Below, piece after piece: positions 1 through 7,205 of a stretch of DNA of 7,205 nucleotides (its first letter is position 1; each line of letters starts with the position of its first letter). Under the pieces are notes generated by a model. The model saw only the letters and a list, made by a program, of their open reading frames with translations, searched no databases and was not told the DNA's origin. The stretch comes from Nitrospirota bacterium (GTDB lineage: Bacteria > Nitrospirota > Thermodesulfovibrionia > Thermodesulfovibrionales > JdFR-88). The stretch covers positions 1 through 7,205 of the forward strand of contig JAKAGP010000083.1 in the NCBI GenBank assembly GCA_021825785.1, written 5' to 3'. Made by a program: the position numbers and the translations under genes.

Positions 1-1262
1 TTCAGGCTGTAGTCGGCCCCGATCCAAAGCCTCGTGGCCGAATCGTCGCTCTGTACATCCGGAATGGTGGTGATGAAGACAGGCTTTTCGTATGTGTCAA
101 ACTGGGCGCCGCCCGAAAGCATCAGCTTTTTGACCGGCTGGTAATCGCAGGAGACATCAAACCCTACCAGGTGGCCGGCAAAACCCTCCTGATCGCTCAC
201 GTCCGCGGTCAGGGAGATATTGTCCTCGGGGCGTATCTTCGACCCTATCGTAAACACGTTTGCGGTATCGTCCTCGCTGTAATCCTGCCAGGAGTAGGAC
301 CCGAACACGCTCACGGGAATTTTAAGGCGGGATTCGAGGTTGTATTCAGCCCTGAGGCGGTATTCCTGATATTTGTCGACCGCAAACACACTGTAAATGT
401 CGGTCGCGTCGAACTTGGGATAAACGAAGTAGTACTCCCCTTTCACCATGAGGTCTACCGTTGGGAAAACATCCACACCCAGGGTGGCCTCGTCGATGAC
501 ATTGTCCAGGCGGTCGTAACGGACCTCGCCATAGGGGCTTGCCATGCCTATGACGCGCCTGAAGTTGAGGCCGAACTCCTGCCTGGCGCGGTCATATTCG
601 TCGAAGGTCTGCACGTAGCTTAAGCCGAGCTGAGTCAGTCTGACGTTCACAAGGTGGATGTCCATGCCGAAAAACAGGTTTCCGCTCTGGGAGTATTCGC
701 TGTCCAGGGAGTAAACGACATTTCTTCCGCCTGAGAGGGTTACGGCTATCGGCAGCCGGCTTATTCGGGACAAGTCCACGTTTGCCGTGAGTCCGTCCAG
801 AATGGAGGTGCCGGCGGTGTAGTTGACCCACTGCCTGCCCGCGCGGAAAGAGAGAACAGCGCTGGGCGCGTAGTCGGCGTAAAGATAATAAAGCCTGCCA
901 AGCCCGTCATCCGATCTTACGGCGGGGGCCCCGAAATCCTTCCATATCCTCCCATAGCCCGTGACGGAAACCTCTTTTCCCACCGGAGTTACGCTGAGCC
1001 TCATGTACTGGGAAAGGATATTCTGGTCCCCGTCCAGGGCATCCGGACCAAACAGAAATTGAGTGGAAGAGGTTGTTTCAACCGTGGCTTGAGCGCCGGC
1101 AATCCTGGCGGCAAGAAAACAGGACAGCAGGACAAAGGCAAATGCAAGGAGCCGTCGCTGTCTGCGGGATATGAAATCCCGCGGGGGGCTTATCGGCTTT
1201 TGCGTGTGTTCATCATGCTCTTTCTTCCTGAGTACATATCCGGGAAAGGCGTGGACCATCAT
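1..1262 (-). CDS. Outer-membrane beta-barrel-like protein, 3' end cut by the window edge
   Basis: The frame is open from the ATG at 1262 to the window edge, about 420 residues with no stop seen. The N-terminus has a long basic region ending in SRRQRR, then a hydrophobic stretch (LLAFAFVLLSCFLAA) and a signal-peptidase-like end, AGAQA, near residue 59. The mature part alternates polar and aromatic or hydrophobic residues, with repeated short strands and charged turns (for example YYLYADYAP, GEYYFVYPKF, YRLRAEYNL). That pattern is typical of an outer-membrane beta-barrel of porin type. There is no heme-binding CxxCH. A GAGGAG ribosome site lies 6 bases before the ATG; a second ATG follows directly at 1259. 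It is probably co-transcribed with the 59-residue ORF ending 14 bases upstream. I do not recognise the specific family, so the substrate is unknown. The beta-barrel call is inferred from composition and signal peptide only. Confidence 0.75.
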   Translation of the reverse strand, partial: MMVHAFPGYVLRKKEHDEHTQKPISPPRDFISRRQRRLLAFAFVLLSCFLAARIAGAQATVETTSSTQFLFGPDALDGDQNILSQYMRLSVTPVGKEVSVTGYGRIWKDFGAPAVRSDDGLGRLYYLYADYAPSAVLSFRAGRQWVNYTAGTSILDGLTANVDLSRISRLPIAVTLSGGRNVVYSLDSEYSQSGNLFFGMDIHLVNVRLTQLGLSYVQTFDEYDRARQEFGLNFRRVIGMASPYGEVRYDRLDNVIDEATLGVDVFPTVDLMVKGEYYFVYPKFDATDIYSVFAVDKYQEYRLRAEYNLESRLKIPVSVFGSYSWQDYSEDDTANVFTIGSKIRPEDNISLTADVSDQEGFAGHLVGFDVSCDYQPVKKLMLSGGAQFDTYEKPVFITTIPDVQSDDSATRLWIGADYSL

Positions 1263-1276
1263 AAGTTTCTCCTCAA

Positions 1277-1456
1277 TTAATTAAGTGTGCCCTTGCGCAG
1301 ACGAACAGCCGGCAAGGACTTTCCCAAAACGTCTTCACCCTGCCAGTGCTCACGGTTTCCTGCAGATTGTTTAACAAAAGAAGCGAGCCATTTGCTCCAG
1401 CCATTAATTTGACCTGCGTCGTTATTCGCATCCACGGTTGAGTTTATGTTTGGCAT
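1277..1456 (-). CDS. Small 59-residue protein of unknown function
   Basis: This short ORF begins with ATG at 1456 and ends with TAA. It has a near-perfect Shine-Dalgarno, AAGGAGGGG, ending two bases before the start, and a TTGACA promoter about 45 bases upstream of the start. The protein begins MPNINSTVDANNDAG and has a Trp-rich middle (GWSKWLASFVKQ, then EHWQGEDVLGKSLPAVRLRKG). It has no signal peptide, membrane segment or cysteine. The first 15 or so residues are polar and probably disordered; residues 19-31 could form an amphipathic helix. Its stop lies 14 bases before the beta-barrel gene, suggesting one transcript and possibly translational coupling. I do not recognise the family. It could be a small accessory protein, a peptide precursor or a translated leader. 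The strong ribosome site and promoter are the main evidence that it is real. Confidence 0.6.
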   Translation of the reverse strand: MPNINSTVDANNDAGQINGWSKWLASFVKQSAGNREHWQGEDVLGKSLPAVRLRKGTLN

Positions 1457-1498
1457 AACCCCTCCTTAGCCTTCTCTATCGGCAATTTATAAAAGAAA

Positions 1499-1527
1499 CT
1501 TAAATAAAAAATCACTTCACTTGTCAA
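1499..1527 (-). promoter_or_regulatory. Predicted sigma70-like promoter for the small ORF and beta-barrel gene
   Basis: On the minus strand a perfect -35 hexamer TTGACA (1527-1522) is followed after 17 bases by TTTAAG (1504-1499), which matches four of six consensus -10 positions. The surrounding sequence is AT-rich, unlike the coding regions. Transcription would start near 1492, leaving a leader of about 36 bases before the ATG at 1456. This is a prediction from sequence only. Confidence 0.5.
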
Positions 1528-1563
1528 TTTCATCTTTAAGTAGATATCCAGCCACGTTTTTAT

Positions 1564-1577
1564 AGTTCGGAGTTCGG
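1564..1577. repeat. Two-copy tandem repeat of AGTTCGG
   Basis: AGTTCGG occurs twice back to back, flanked by TAT on the left and ATA on the right. It lies 37 bases upstream of the -35 hexamer of the promoter at 1499-1527. The position would suit an activator site, but a chance repeat of this size is also possible. Confidence 0.3.
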
Positions 1578-1727
1578 ATATAGGTGAGCCGGTGATGATT
1601 TTCCGGTTGCAAACGGGATGTAGAGACAAGTTAAAGAGGGTCCGAACGCGGTCAGCAGCGGCAGAAAGAACGTGATACCGAAATCTTCAGGCCATAAGAG
1701 AAAGACAATTCATGAAGCGAATATTTT

Positions 1728-1964
1728 TCAGGCCTCTTCGGCCTCGAGGGCCCTCAGTATCTCCTCGATAAAGCCGAGGGCGTCGCTGGCGGCGTCCTCC
1801 TCCACCTTCTGGATGGCAAAGCCTGCATGGACAAGCACATATTCGCCGACGGCGGCCTCCTCCGGCAGGAGCATAAGGCTGATCTTCCTTCTAGCCCCAT
1901 AGACGTCGACGGTGGCCTCGAAGCCGTTTTTCTCTATTATTCTTGATGGTATGGCCAAACACAT
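1728..1964 (-). CDS. hypC: HypC family hydrogenase maturation chaperone
   Basis: This 78-residue protein has the usual length of HypC/HybG chaperones. It starts with the signature MCLAIP, in which Cys2 becomes the functional N-terminal residue after Met removal. The conserved GEYVLVHAGFAI segment lies near residues 40-51, followed by an acidic helical tail. HypC works with HypD to assemble and carry the Fe(CN)2CO group and deliver it to the immature large subunit. Its start overlaps the end of the protease gene by 28 bases, so it is the last gene of the hydrogenase operon. The start is fixed by the MCLAIP motif; the ribosome site is weak. It stops at UGA. No hypA, B, D, E or F is seen, so those must lie elsewhere. 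This copy may be dedicated to the unusual large subunit encoded upstream. Confidence 0.93.
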   Translation of the reverse strand: MCLAIPSRIIEKNGFEATVDVYGARRKISLMLLPEEAAVGEYVLVHAGFAIQKVEEDAASDALGFIEEILRALEAEEA

Positions 1965-2443
1965 TCCGTTTTACCCTTTGCCCGCACGCCCCAGTCCTCG
2001 AGCTTCCCAAGCACGGCGGCCACCAGGGCGGGCATAGCCGCCCCGACCGGGGCGGACAGTTCAAGCCCCATCTCCACTTTCGAGGGCTGCACGCCGGCCA
2101 GGCAAATCTCCTCAGGCGCACTGCCGGTGATGTCCATGGCGAAAAGGAGGTCCTGGAGGCCTATCTGATGGACGGAGAATTTCTGGCAGAGGGCGGCAGG
2201 CACCTGCCGCCCCTCGTAAAGTTTAACCGTGGCCGGGGGCAAGTCCGCGTTCACCGCGTCGATTATGAGCAGGCGGCGCGTCCCCTCGATATAGAAAAGC
2301 AGATCAAGCCCCATGGTCCCCCCGTCTATGAGGCGCACGTCCCCGGGGAAACGATACCCCTCATCCAGCGCCCTTATGGCGTGCACCCCCACCCCCTCGT
2401 CCGACATCAGGAGGTTTCCGATCCCCAGTACGCTTATGCTCAT
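1937..2443 (-). CDS. hyaD: Hydrogenase maturation endopeptidase (HyaD/HybD family)
   Basis: This 168-residue protein matches the M52 family of nickel-dependent maturation proteases, which remove the C-terminal tail of the large subunit after nickel insertion. It begins MSISVLGIGNLLMSDEGVG, with the family GIGN and DEGVG motifs. The nickel-sensing residues known from E. coli HybD appear as Glu16 (SDEG), Asp62 (IIDAV) and His92 (SVHQIG). I chose the ATG at 2443, which overlaps the cytochrome b stop as ATGA and sits 6 bases after AGGA. An ATG at 2449 would add two residues but crowds the ribosome site. Its likely substrate is the large subunit in the same operon, with cleavage after His554. The last residues overlap hypC. 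It stops at TAA. Confidence 0.92.
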   Translation of the reverse strand: MSISVLGIGNLLMSDEGVGVHAIRALDEGYRFPGDVRLIDGGTMGLDLLFYIEGTRRLLIIDAVNADLPPATVKLYEGRQVPAALCQKFSVHQIGLQDLLFAMDITGSAPEEICLAGVQPSKVEMGLELSAPVGAAMPALVAAVLGKLEDWGVRAKGKTECVWPYHQE

Positions 2444-3102
2444 TCCCATTCCTGGCCGGTTATGAACTTGTATCCTCCGAAGATCGAGCCCATGAGCCCG
2501 TTGTGCTCAGCCGAGTCCAGCCAGACCGCCAGATATACGTGGATAAGCACAACCACCCATATGAAATACATGACCATGTGGTGCCAGAACCTTATCGTAG
2601 CGGCGTGCATCAGGCCAAGCATCCAGCCGCCGAGCACCATGTGGAAAAACGGCACGGGCCTGGTGTATGACCAGAGCGCAAACCCGGAGAATATCTGGAA
2701 CAGGAACATGAGAAACAAGACGAAATACGCGATGCCCGCGCACATCGTATGCCCGGCCGCGTAGGGTGGCTTTTTGCTCATGAACAGGTAATACCTGGTC
2801 GCCCCCCCGAGGTCATGTCTCTGCCGCTCCGTGAGCGGCAGAAAGACCCTCCAGTTGGCGTAACGGTTTCCGGCAAAGGCCCAGTAGACCCTGATGACGA
2901 TCATCATCAAAAAAAGATAGGCCGCAACCAGGTGGATGAACCGCATCGTCCCCATCGTGTAACTCCTGTCAGACAGCGGGTGAAGAAAGGGATTTCCGAT
3001 GTAGATGCCGGTAAAGGAGAGGGCGATGATCGAGAAAAAATTCACCCAGTGGGTGAGCCTGACAGGGACTTCCCAGATGTATACCCGCTTACGCTCCGTC
3101 AT
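2440..3102 (-). CDS. hyaC: Hydrogenase cytochrome b subunit (HyaC/HydC type)
   Basis: This 220-residue protein is an integral membrane di-heme cytochrome b that passes electrons from the hydrogenase small subunit to quinone. Four hydrophobic segments fall near residues 20-38, 54-75, 120-145 and 172-195. Likely heme ligands are His18 (RLTHWVN), His57 (FIHLV), His174 (FWHH, or His175) and His188 (LIHVY). The 14-residue spacing of the last two matches that of the known Wolinella HydC ligands. The start is the ATG at 3102, preceded by GGAAGGAGGG. A longer open frame reaching 3192 overlaps the large-subunit end and is not used. The gene begins 20 bases after the large-subunit stop and ends at UGA in an ATGA overlap with the protease. 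Its presence makes this a membrane-bound, quinone-linked uptake enzyme. Confidence 0.93.
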   Translation of the reverse strand: MTERKRVYIWEVPVRLTHWVNFFSIIALSFTGIYIGNPFLHPLSDRSYTMGTMRFIHLVAAYLFLMMIVIRVYWAFAGNRYANWRVFLPLTERQRHDLGGATRYYLFMSKKPPYAAGHTMCAGIAYFVLFLMFLFQIFSGFALWSYTRPVPFFHMVLGGWMLGLMHAATIRFWHHMVMYFIWVVVLIHVYLAVWLDSAEHNGLMGSIFGGYKFITGQEWE

Positions 3103-3122
3103 GGTTTTGCCCTCCTTCCCTT

Positions 3123-4832
<1,710 letters not shown>

Positions 4833-4835
4833 ATC

Positions 4836-5933
4836 TTATTTCTCCTCCTCGTGAGTTTCCGCTTTTCCGCCTTTGGTTTTCGTGGCCCTTATGATGCGGT
4901 GCGCCGCAAGACCCGCCGCCGTGACAATGGCAAGCCCCGCCCCTACCTTGTCGGCCGTGCTGTCCACGCCGAATCCTGGCACGTTCTCCAGTCTCCTGTA
5001 AAAAGGCGTCATCGTATCCCAGAAGCGCGGTGTGGCGCATCCTATGCAGCCATGCCCGGAGCCCACCGGCCAGTTCGTTGCCTGGTTCCACCTTACGGTC
5101 GGACAGTTCTTGAACGTCTCTGGGCCTTTGCACCCCATCTGGTAGAGGCACCAGCCAAGCCTGTGCCCCTCGTCTCCCCACTGCCTCACGTACTGCCCCG
5201 CGTCGAAGTGCGCCCGCCTCTCGCATTGGTCATGTATCCTCTCGCCGTAGAAGACCAGCGGCCTGCCCATGCTGTCCGTAAGGGGGAGACTGCCGAAGGT
5301 AAGGAAATGCACAACCGTCCCGGTGATGTTCACCACGTTGGCGGGGCAGCCGGGAAGGTTTATAAGCGTTATCCCGCTCACCACATCCTTTACGCCCTTT
5401 GCCCCCGTTGGGTTCGGCGCGGCGGCGGGCCAGCCGCCGTCCCAGGCGCAGGCCCCCACCGCTATGGTGGCCATGGCATTGCCGCATACCTCCTTCGCAA
5501 TGTCCATGGCGGTCCTGCCGCCTATGGCGCAATAGACCCCGCCGTCCCCGGTGGGAATGGAGCCTTCAACGATGGCAATGTACTTGCCCTTGTGATTTTT
5601 TACCACATCGTCAAGCGATTTTTCGGCCTGCTTGCCGGCCGGCGCCATGATGGTTTCGTGGTAGTCGAGAGAGATGGTGTCCAGGATGAGCTGGGCCACG
5701 TTTGGCTTGCTGGACCTCAGAAAGGATTCGGTGTTTCCGCAGCAGTCCTGGAATTCCAGCCAGACCACATGTGGCCTTTCGGCCTTTTCTAGGGCCTCGG
5801 CTATCCTGCCGGCGAAGCTCGCGGGCAGGGCCAGGGTTGCTGCCATAAGAGAGCAAAACTTCATGAATTCACGCCTTGATACCCCGCTTCTTCTCAGGGA
5901 ATCATAAATGCTGCCGTCATTGGCGTCCCTCAT
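4836..5933 (-). CDS. hyaA: [NiFe]-hydrogenase small subunit, Tat-exported and membrane-anchored
   Basis: This 365-residue protein carries the electron-transfer iron-sulfur clusters. A twin-arginine signal (SRREFMKF, Arg20-Arg21) precedes a hydrophobic segment. Proximal-cluster residues are Cys64, Cys162 (VGACA) and Cys196 (LPGCP). The fourth usual cysteine is Asn67, in QDCCGNTES where most relatives have ECTGCSES. Distal and medial cluster motifs are normal: HDQCERRAHFDAG (His234, Cys237), GWCLYQMGCKGP (Cys262, Cys268), Cys277, and GHGCIGC (Cys296, Cys299). A hydrophobic helix near residues 329-345 anchors the protein and would contact the cytochrome b. The position that is Cys in the O2-tolerant six-Cys type is Gly167, so that cluster type is not expected. 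I chose the ATG at 5933, ten bases after AAGGAAAGGGGG; an in-frame TTG lies just before it. It is the first gene of the operon and stops at TAA. Confidence 0.95.
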   Translation of the reverse strand: MRDANDGSIYDSLRRSGVSRREFMKFCSLMAATLALPASFAGRIAEALEKAERPHVVWLEFQDCCGNTESFLRSSKPNVAQLILDTISLDYHETIMAPAGKQAEKSLDDVVKNHKGKYIAIVEGSIPTGDGGVYCAIGGRTAMDIAKEVCGNAMATIAVGACAWDGGWPAAAPNPTGAKGVKDVVSGITLINLPGCPANVVNITGTVVHFLTFGSLPLTDSMGRPLVFYGERIHDQCERRAHFDAGQYVRQWGDEGHRLGWCLYQMGCKGPETFKNCPTVRWNQATNWPVGSGHGCIGCATPRFWDTMTPFYRRLENVPGFGVDSTADKVGAGLAIVTAAGLAAHRIIRATKTKGGKAETHEEEK

Positions 5934-6008
5934 CAATAAAGCACCCCCTTTCCTTATTGTTCAGACCAATGATTATCTAAATGTCCCTAACCTCCCCCCT
6001 TCGCGCAG

Positions 6009-6037
6009 ATTTTAAAGTAAAATACGTTGTTTATCAA
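6009..6037 (-). promoter_or_regulatory. Predicted sigma70-like promoter of the hydrogenase operon
   Basis: On the minus strand TTGATA (6037-6032) and TAAAAT (6014-6009) are separated by 17 bases; each matches five of six consensus positions. The sequence is AT-rich in contrast to its neighbours. Transcription would start near 6002 and leave a leader of about 70 bases. An imperfect inverted repeat, ATTGGTCTGAACAAT, lies in the leader and might bind a regulator, though it is weak. I saw no sigma54-type -24/-12 site. Confidence 0.55.
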
Positions 6038-6047
6038 GCAAATTTTC

Positions 6048-7205
6048 TCATACCTTAAAACAGCTCTTCTTGTCCCTCGCCTCGACGACTTCTTTTTTCT
6101 TGTCCTCGAACCCCTTTTTCCCCATGAGTCCGAAGGTAAGCCTTTTGCCCTCCTCGACCGAAGGCTGGTCAAAAGGGTTTATCTCCAGGAAAAAACCGGT
6201 CAGCACGGTCACTATCTCGAAAAAATAAAAAAGCTGCCCCAGGTGATATGCGTCCAGCCTTGGTATTGTTATGGTCATGCTGGGCCTTCCGTTTTTCGCG
6301 AGGGCAAGCTCCGTGGCCTCCTCTTCAGCGTTGATAAGTTCGGCAAGGCCGTGCCCCCTCAGGAAAGACATGCTCCCGTATCCGCCAAAGACATCCGGGA
6401 TCGTGAAGTCGGCCTCGTGGTCCTCTACCCTTATGAATATCACCACCTTGTCCTGAGGCCCCTCCATCCATAGTTGCACCTGTGAGTGCTGGTCGGTCGT
6501 TCCTACCGATGGATAAGGGGTAAGCCCACGGCCCTGCTTCCCCAGGCTCTCCGACCAGAGCTGGCAATACCACTCGGAAAAGGATTTCAGCCTGTCCGAA
6601 TAGGGTATCAGGACGTCTATCTTTCTGCCTTCGTCCCTCTGCATGACGTATATGAGCACAGAGGCCATTATCGCCGGATTTTCCCAGAACTCCTCCCGCG
6701 TGCACAGCTCGTGAGCGTCCCTTGCCCCTCTCAAAAGGCCTTCCGTGTCGGCCCCTATCACCTCCGCCAGCAGGAGCCCCACAGGGGACAAAACGGAGTA
6801 CCGGCCGCCCACGCCGGGCGGGACGGAAAGCGAGGCCATCCCTTTCCCGGCAAGCGTCCTTAAGTCTCCTTTTTCCGGGTCTGTGGTGAGGACAAACCTG
6901 TCCGCGGCCTCCCTGCCGATGGATTTTTCCATGAGGTCATAGAGGACCATGAAGGCGGCTATGGTCTCCGATGTGCCGCCAGATTTGCTTATCACGTTTA
7001 TGCCAGTTTTATTAATGTCCAGCGAGGAGAGGATGGATTCGAGGGTGAAGGGGTCCGCATTCTCATAGATGAAGACCTTCGGTCTTTGCCGTTTATCGGG
7101 CCTCTGGTTATGGAAGGGGCTCAGGGCCTCAAGGATACACTTCGGCCCGAGAGCGGAACCCCCGATGCCGAGGAGCAAAAAATTCCCCAGGCCGCTTAGT
7201 CTCCG
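6048..7205 (-). CDS. pgi: Glucose-6-phosphate isomerase, 5' end cut by the window edge
   Basis: About 385 C-terminal residues are visible, and the frame stays open to the window edge. The enzyme interconverts glucose 6-phosphate and fructose 6-phosphate in the cytoplasm. The family motifs appear in order: NFLLLGIGGSALGPK at the start; the phosphate-binding loop INVISKSGGTSET; QLWSESLGKQG with the likely catalytic Glu; GTTDQHSQVQLWMEGP with the catalytic His; HGLAELINAEE; and INPFDQPSVEEGK near the end, with the conserved Lys. The GTTDQHSQVQ and QPSVEEGK forms resemble the shorter Bacillus-type enzyme. The TTG at 7178 lies inside the conserved fold and is not the true start. The stop is UGA. 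It lies 115 bases upstream of the hydrogenase operon, which has its own promoter, so a functional link is not implied. Confidence 0.95.
   Translation of the reverse strand, partial: RRLSGLGNFLLLGIGGSALGPKCILEALSPFHNQRPDKRQRPKVFIYENADPFTLESILSSLDINKTGINVISKSGGTSETIAAFMVLYDLMEKSIGREAADRFVLTTDPEKGDLRTLAGKGMASLSVPPGVGGRYSVLSPVGLLLAEVIGADTEGLLRGARDAHELCTREEFWENPAIMASVLIYVMQRDEGRKIDVLIPYSDRLKSFSEWYCQLWSESLGKQGRGLTPYPSVGTTDQHSQVQLWMEGPQDKVVIFIRVEDHEADFTIPDVFGGYGSMSFLRGHGLAELINAEEEATELALAKNGRPSMTITIPRLDAYHLGQLFYFFEIVTVLTGFFLEINPFDQPSVEEGKRLTFGLMGKKGFEDKKKEVVEARDKKSCFKV

Larger units (their letters stand above)
1457..1727. other. Intergenic region between hypC and the small ORF
   Basis: This 271-base gap holds the promoter at 1499-1527 and a short tandem repeat at 1564-1577. 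I see no clear rho-independent terminator after hypC and no RNA gene. The open frames here are short, and none has a good ribosome site except the 59-residue ORF that follows. Confidence 0.5.

Noticed and set aside
171..623. A 150-residue plus-strand open frame
   Set aside because: It is antisense to the continuous beta-barrel frame, which has a signal peptide and ribosome site.
1291..1317. A CCTTGC/GCAAGG hairpin as a terminator
   Set aside because: It lies inside the small ORF, has a 15-base loop and is not followed by a T-run on the transcript.
1444..1629. A 61-residue minus-strand open frame upstream of the small ORF
   Set aside because: It overlaps the promoter and ribosome site of the 59-residue ORF, and I see no good ribosome site or family features.
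1561..1715. A hydrophobic open stretch (FFLPLLTAFGP) after hypC on the minus strand
   Set aside because: It has no usable start codon or ribosome site and is short, so it cannot be supported as a gene.
1943..2764. A 273-residue plus-strand open frame
   Set aside because: It runs antisense to the protease and cytochrome b genes, which have strong family motifs.

Overview
The window is from a bacterial genome of fairly high GC content. It is dominated by a minus-strand operon for a membrane-bound uptake [NiFe]-hydrogenase. A Tat-exported small subunit with a C-terminal membrane anchor, a cytochrome b partner, a maturation protease and HypC point to an H2-oxidising anaerobe or facultative bacterium, perhaps Desulfobacterota- or Nitrospirota-like. 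That placement is a guess; no rRNA or taxonomic marker is present.

All supported genes lie on the minus strand, so transcription runs from high to low coordinates. First comes the 3' part of glucose-6-phosphate isomerase (7205-6048, its N-terminus outside the window). A 115-base gap with a good sigma70-like promoter follows. The hydrogenase operon then runs as small subunit (5933-4836), large subunit (4832-3123), cytochrome b (3102-2440), maturation endopeptidase (2443-1937) and hypC (1964-1728), with very short gaps or overlaps. After a 271-base gap holding a second promoter, a 59-residue ORF with an excellent ribosome site (1456-1277) sits just before an outer-membrane beta-barrel-like protein (1262 to the window edge, C-terminus missing).

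The main discovery is in the large subunit. Its reading frame starts 3 bases after the small-subunit stop, but two in-frame UGA codons interrupt it at codons 60 and 63. These are exactly the two cysteine positions of the N-terminal nickel-binding L1 motif (RxCGxC). The protein continues in the same frame with strong family similarity, and the C-terminal L2 motif (DPCxxC) keeps normal cysteine codons. The simplest reading is a double-selenocysteine L1 motif, RI-Sec-GV-Sec. A hairpin with a CGUGA loop lies at a suitable distance downstream and could act as a bacterial SECIS. Characterised [NiFeSe] hydrogenases carry one selenocysteine, at the first L2 position, so this arrangement would put selenium on one terminal and one bridging ligand of the Ni-Fe site. 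A conventional gene call would start at codon 72 and lose the L1 half of the active site.

The small subunit is also atypical: one cysteine ligand of the proximal iron-sulfur cluster is replaced by asparagine (CCGN instead of CxxC). H2 oxidised at the periplasm-facing Ni-Fe site would send electrons through the small-subunit clusters to the cytochrome b and into the quinone pool.
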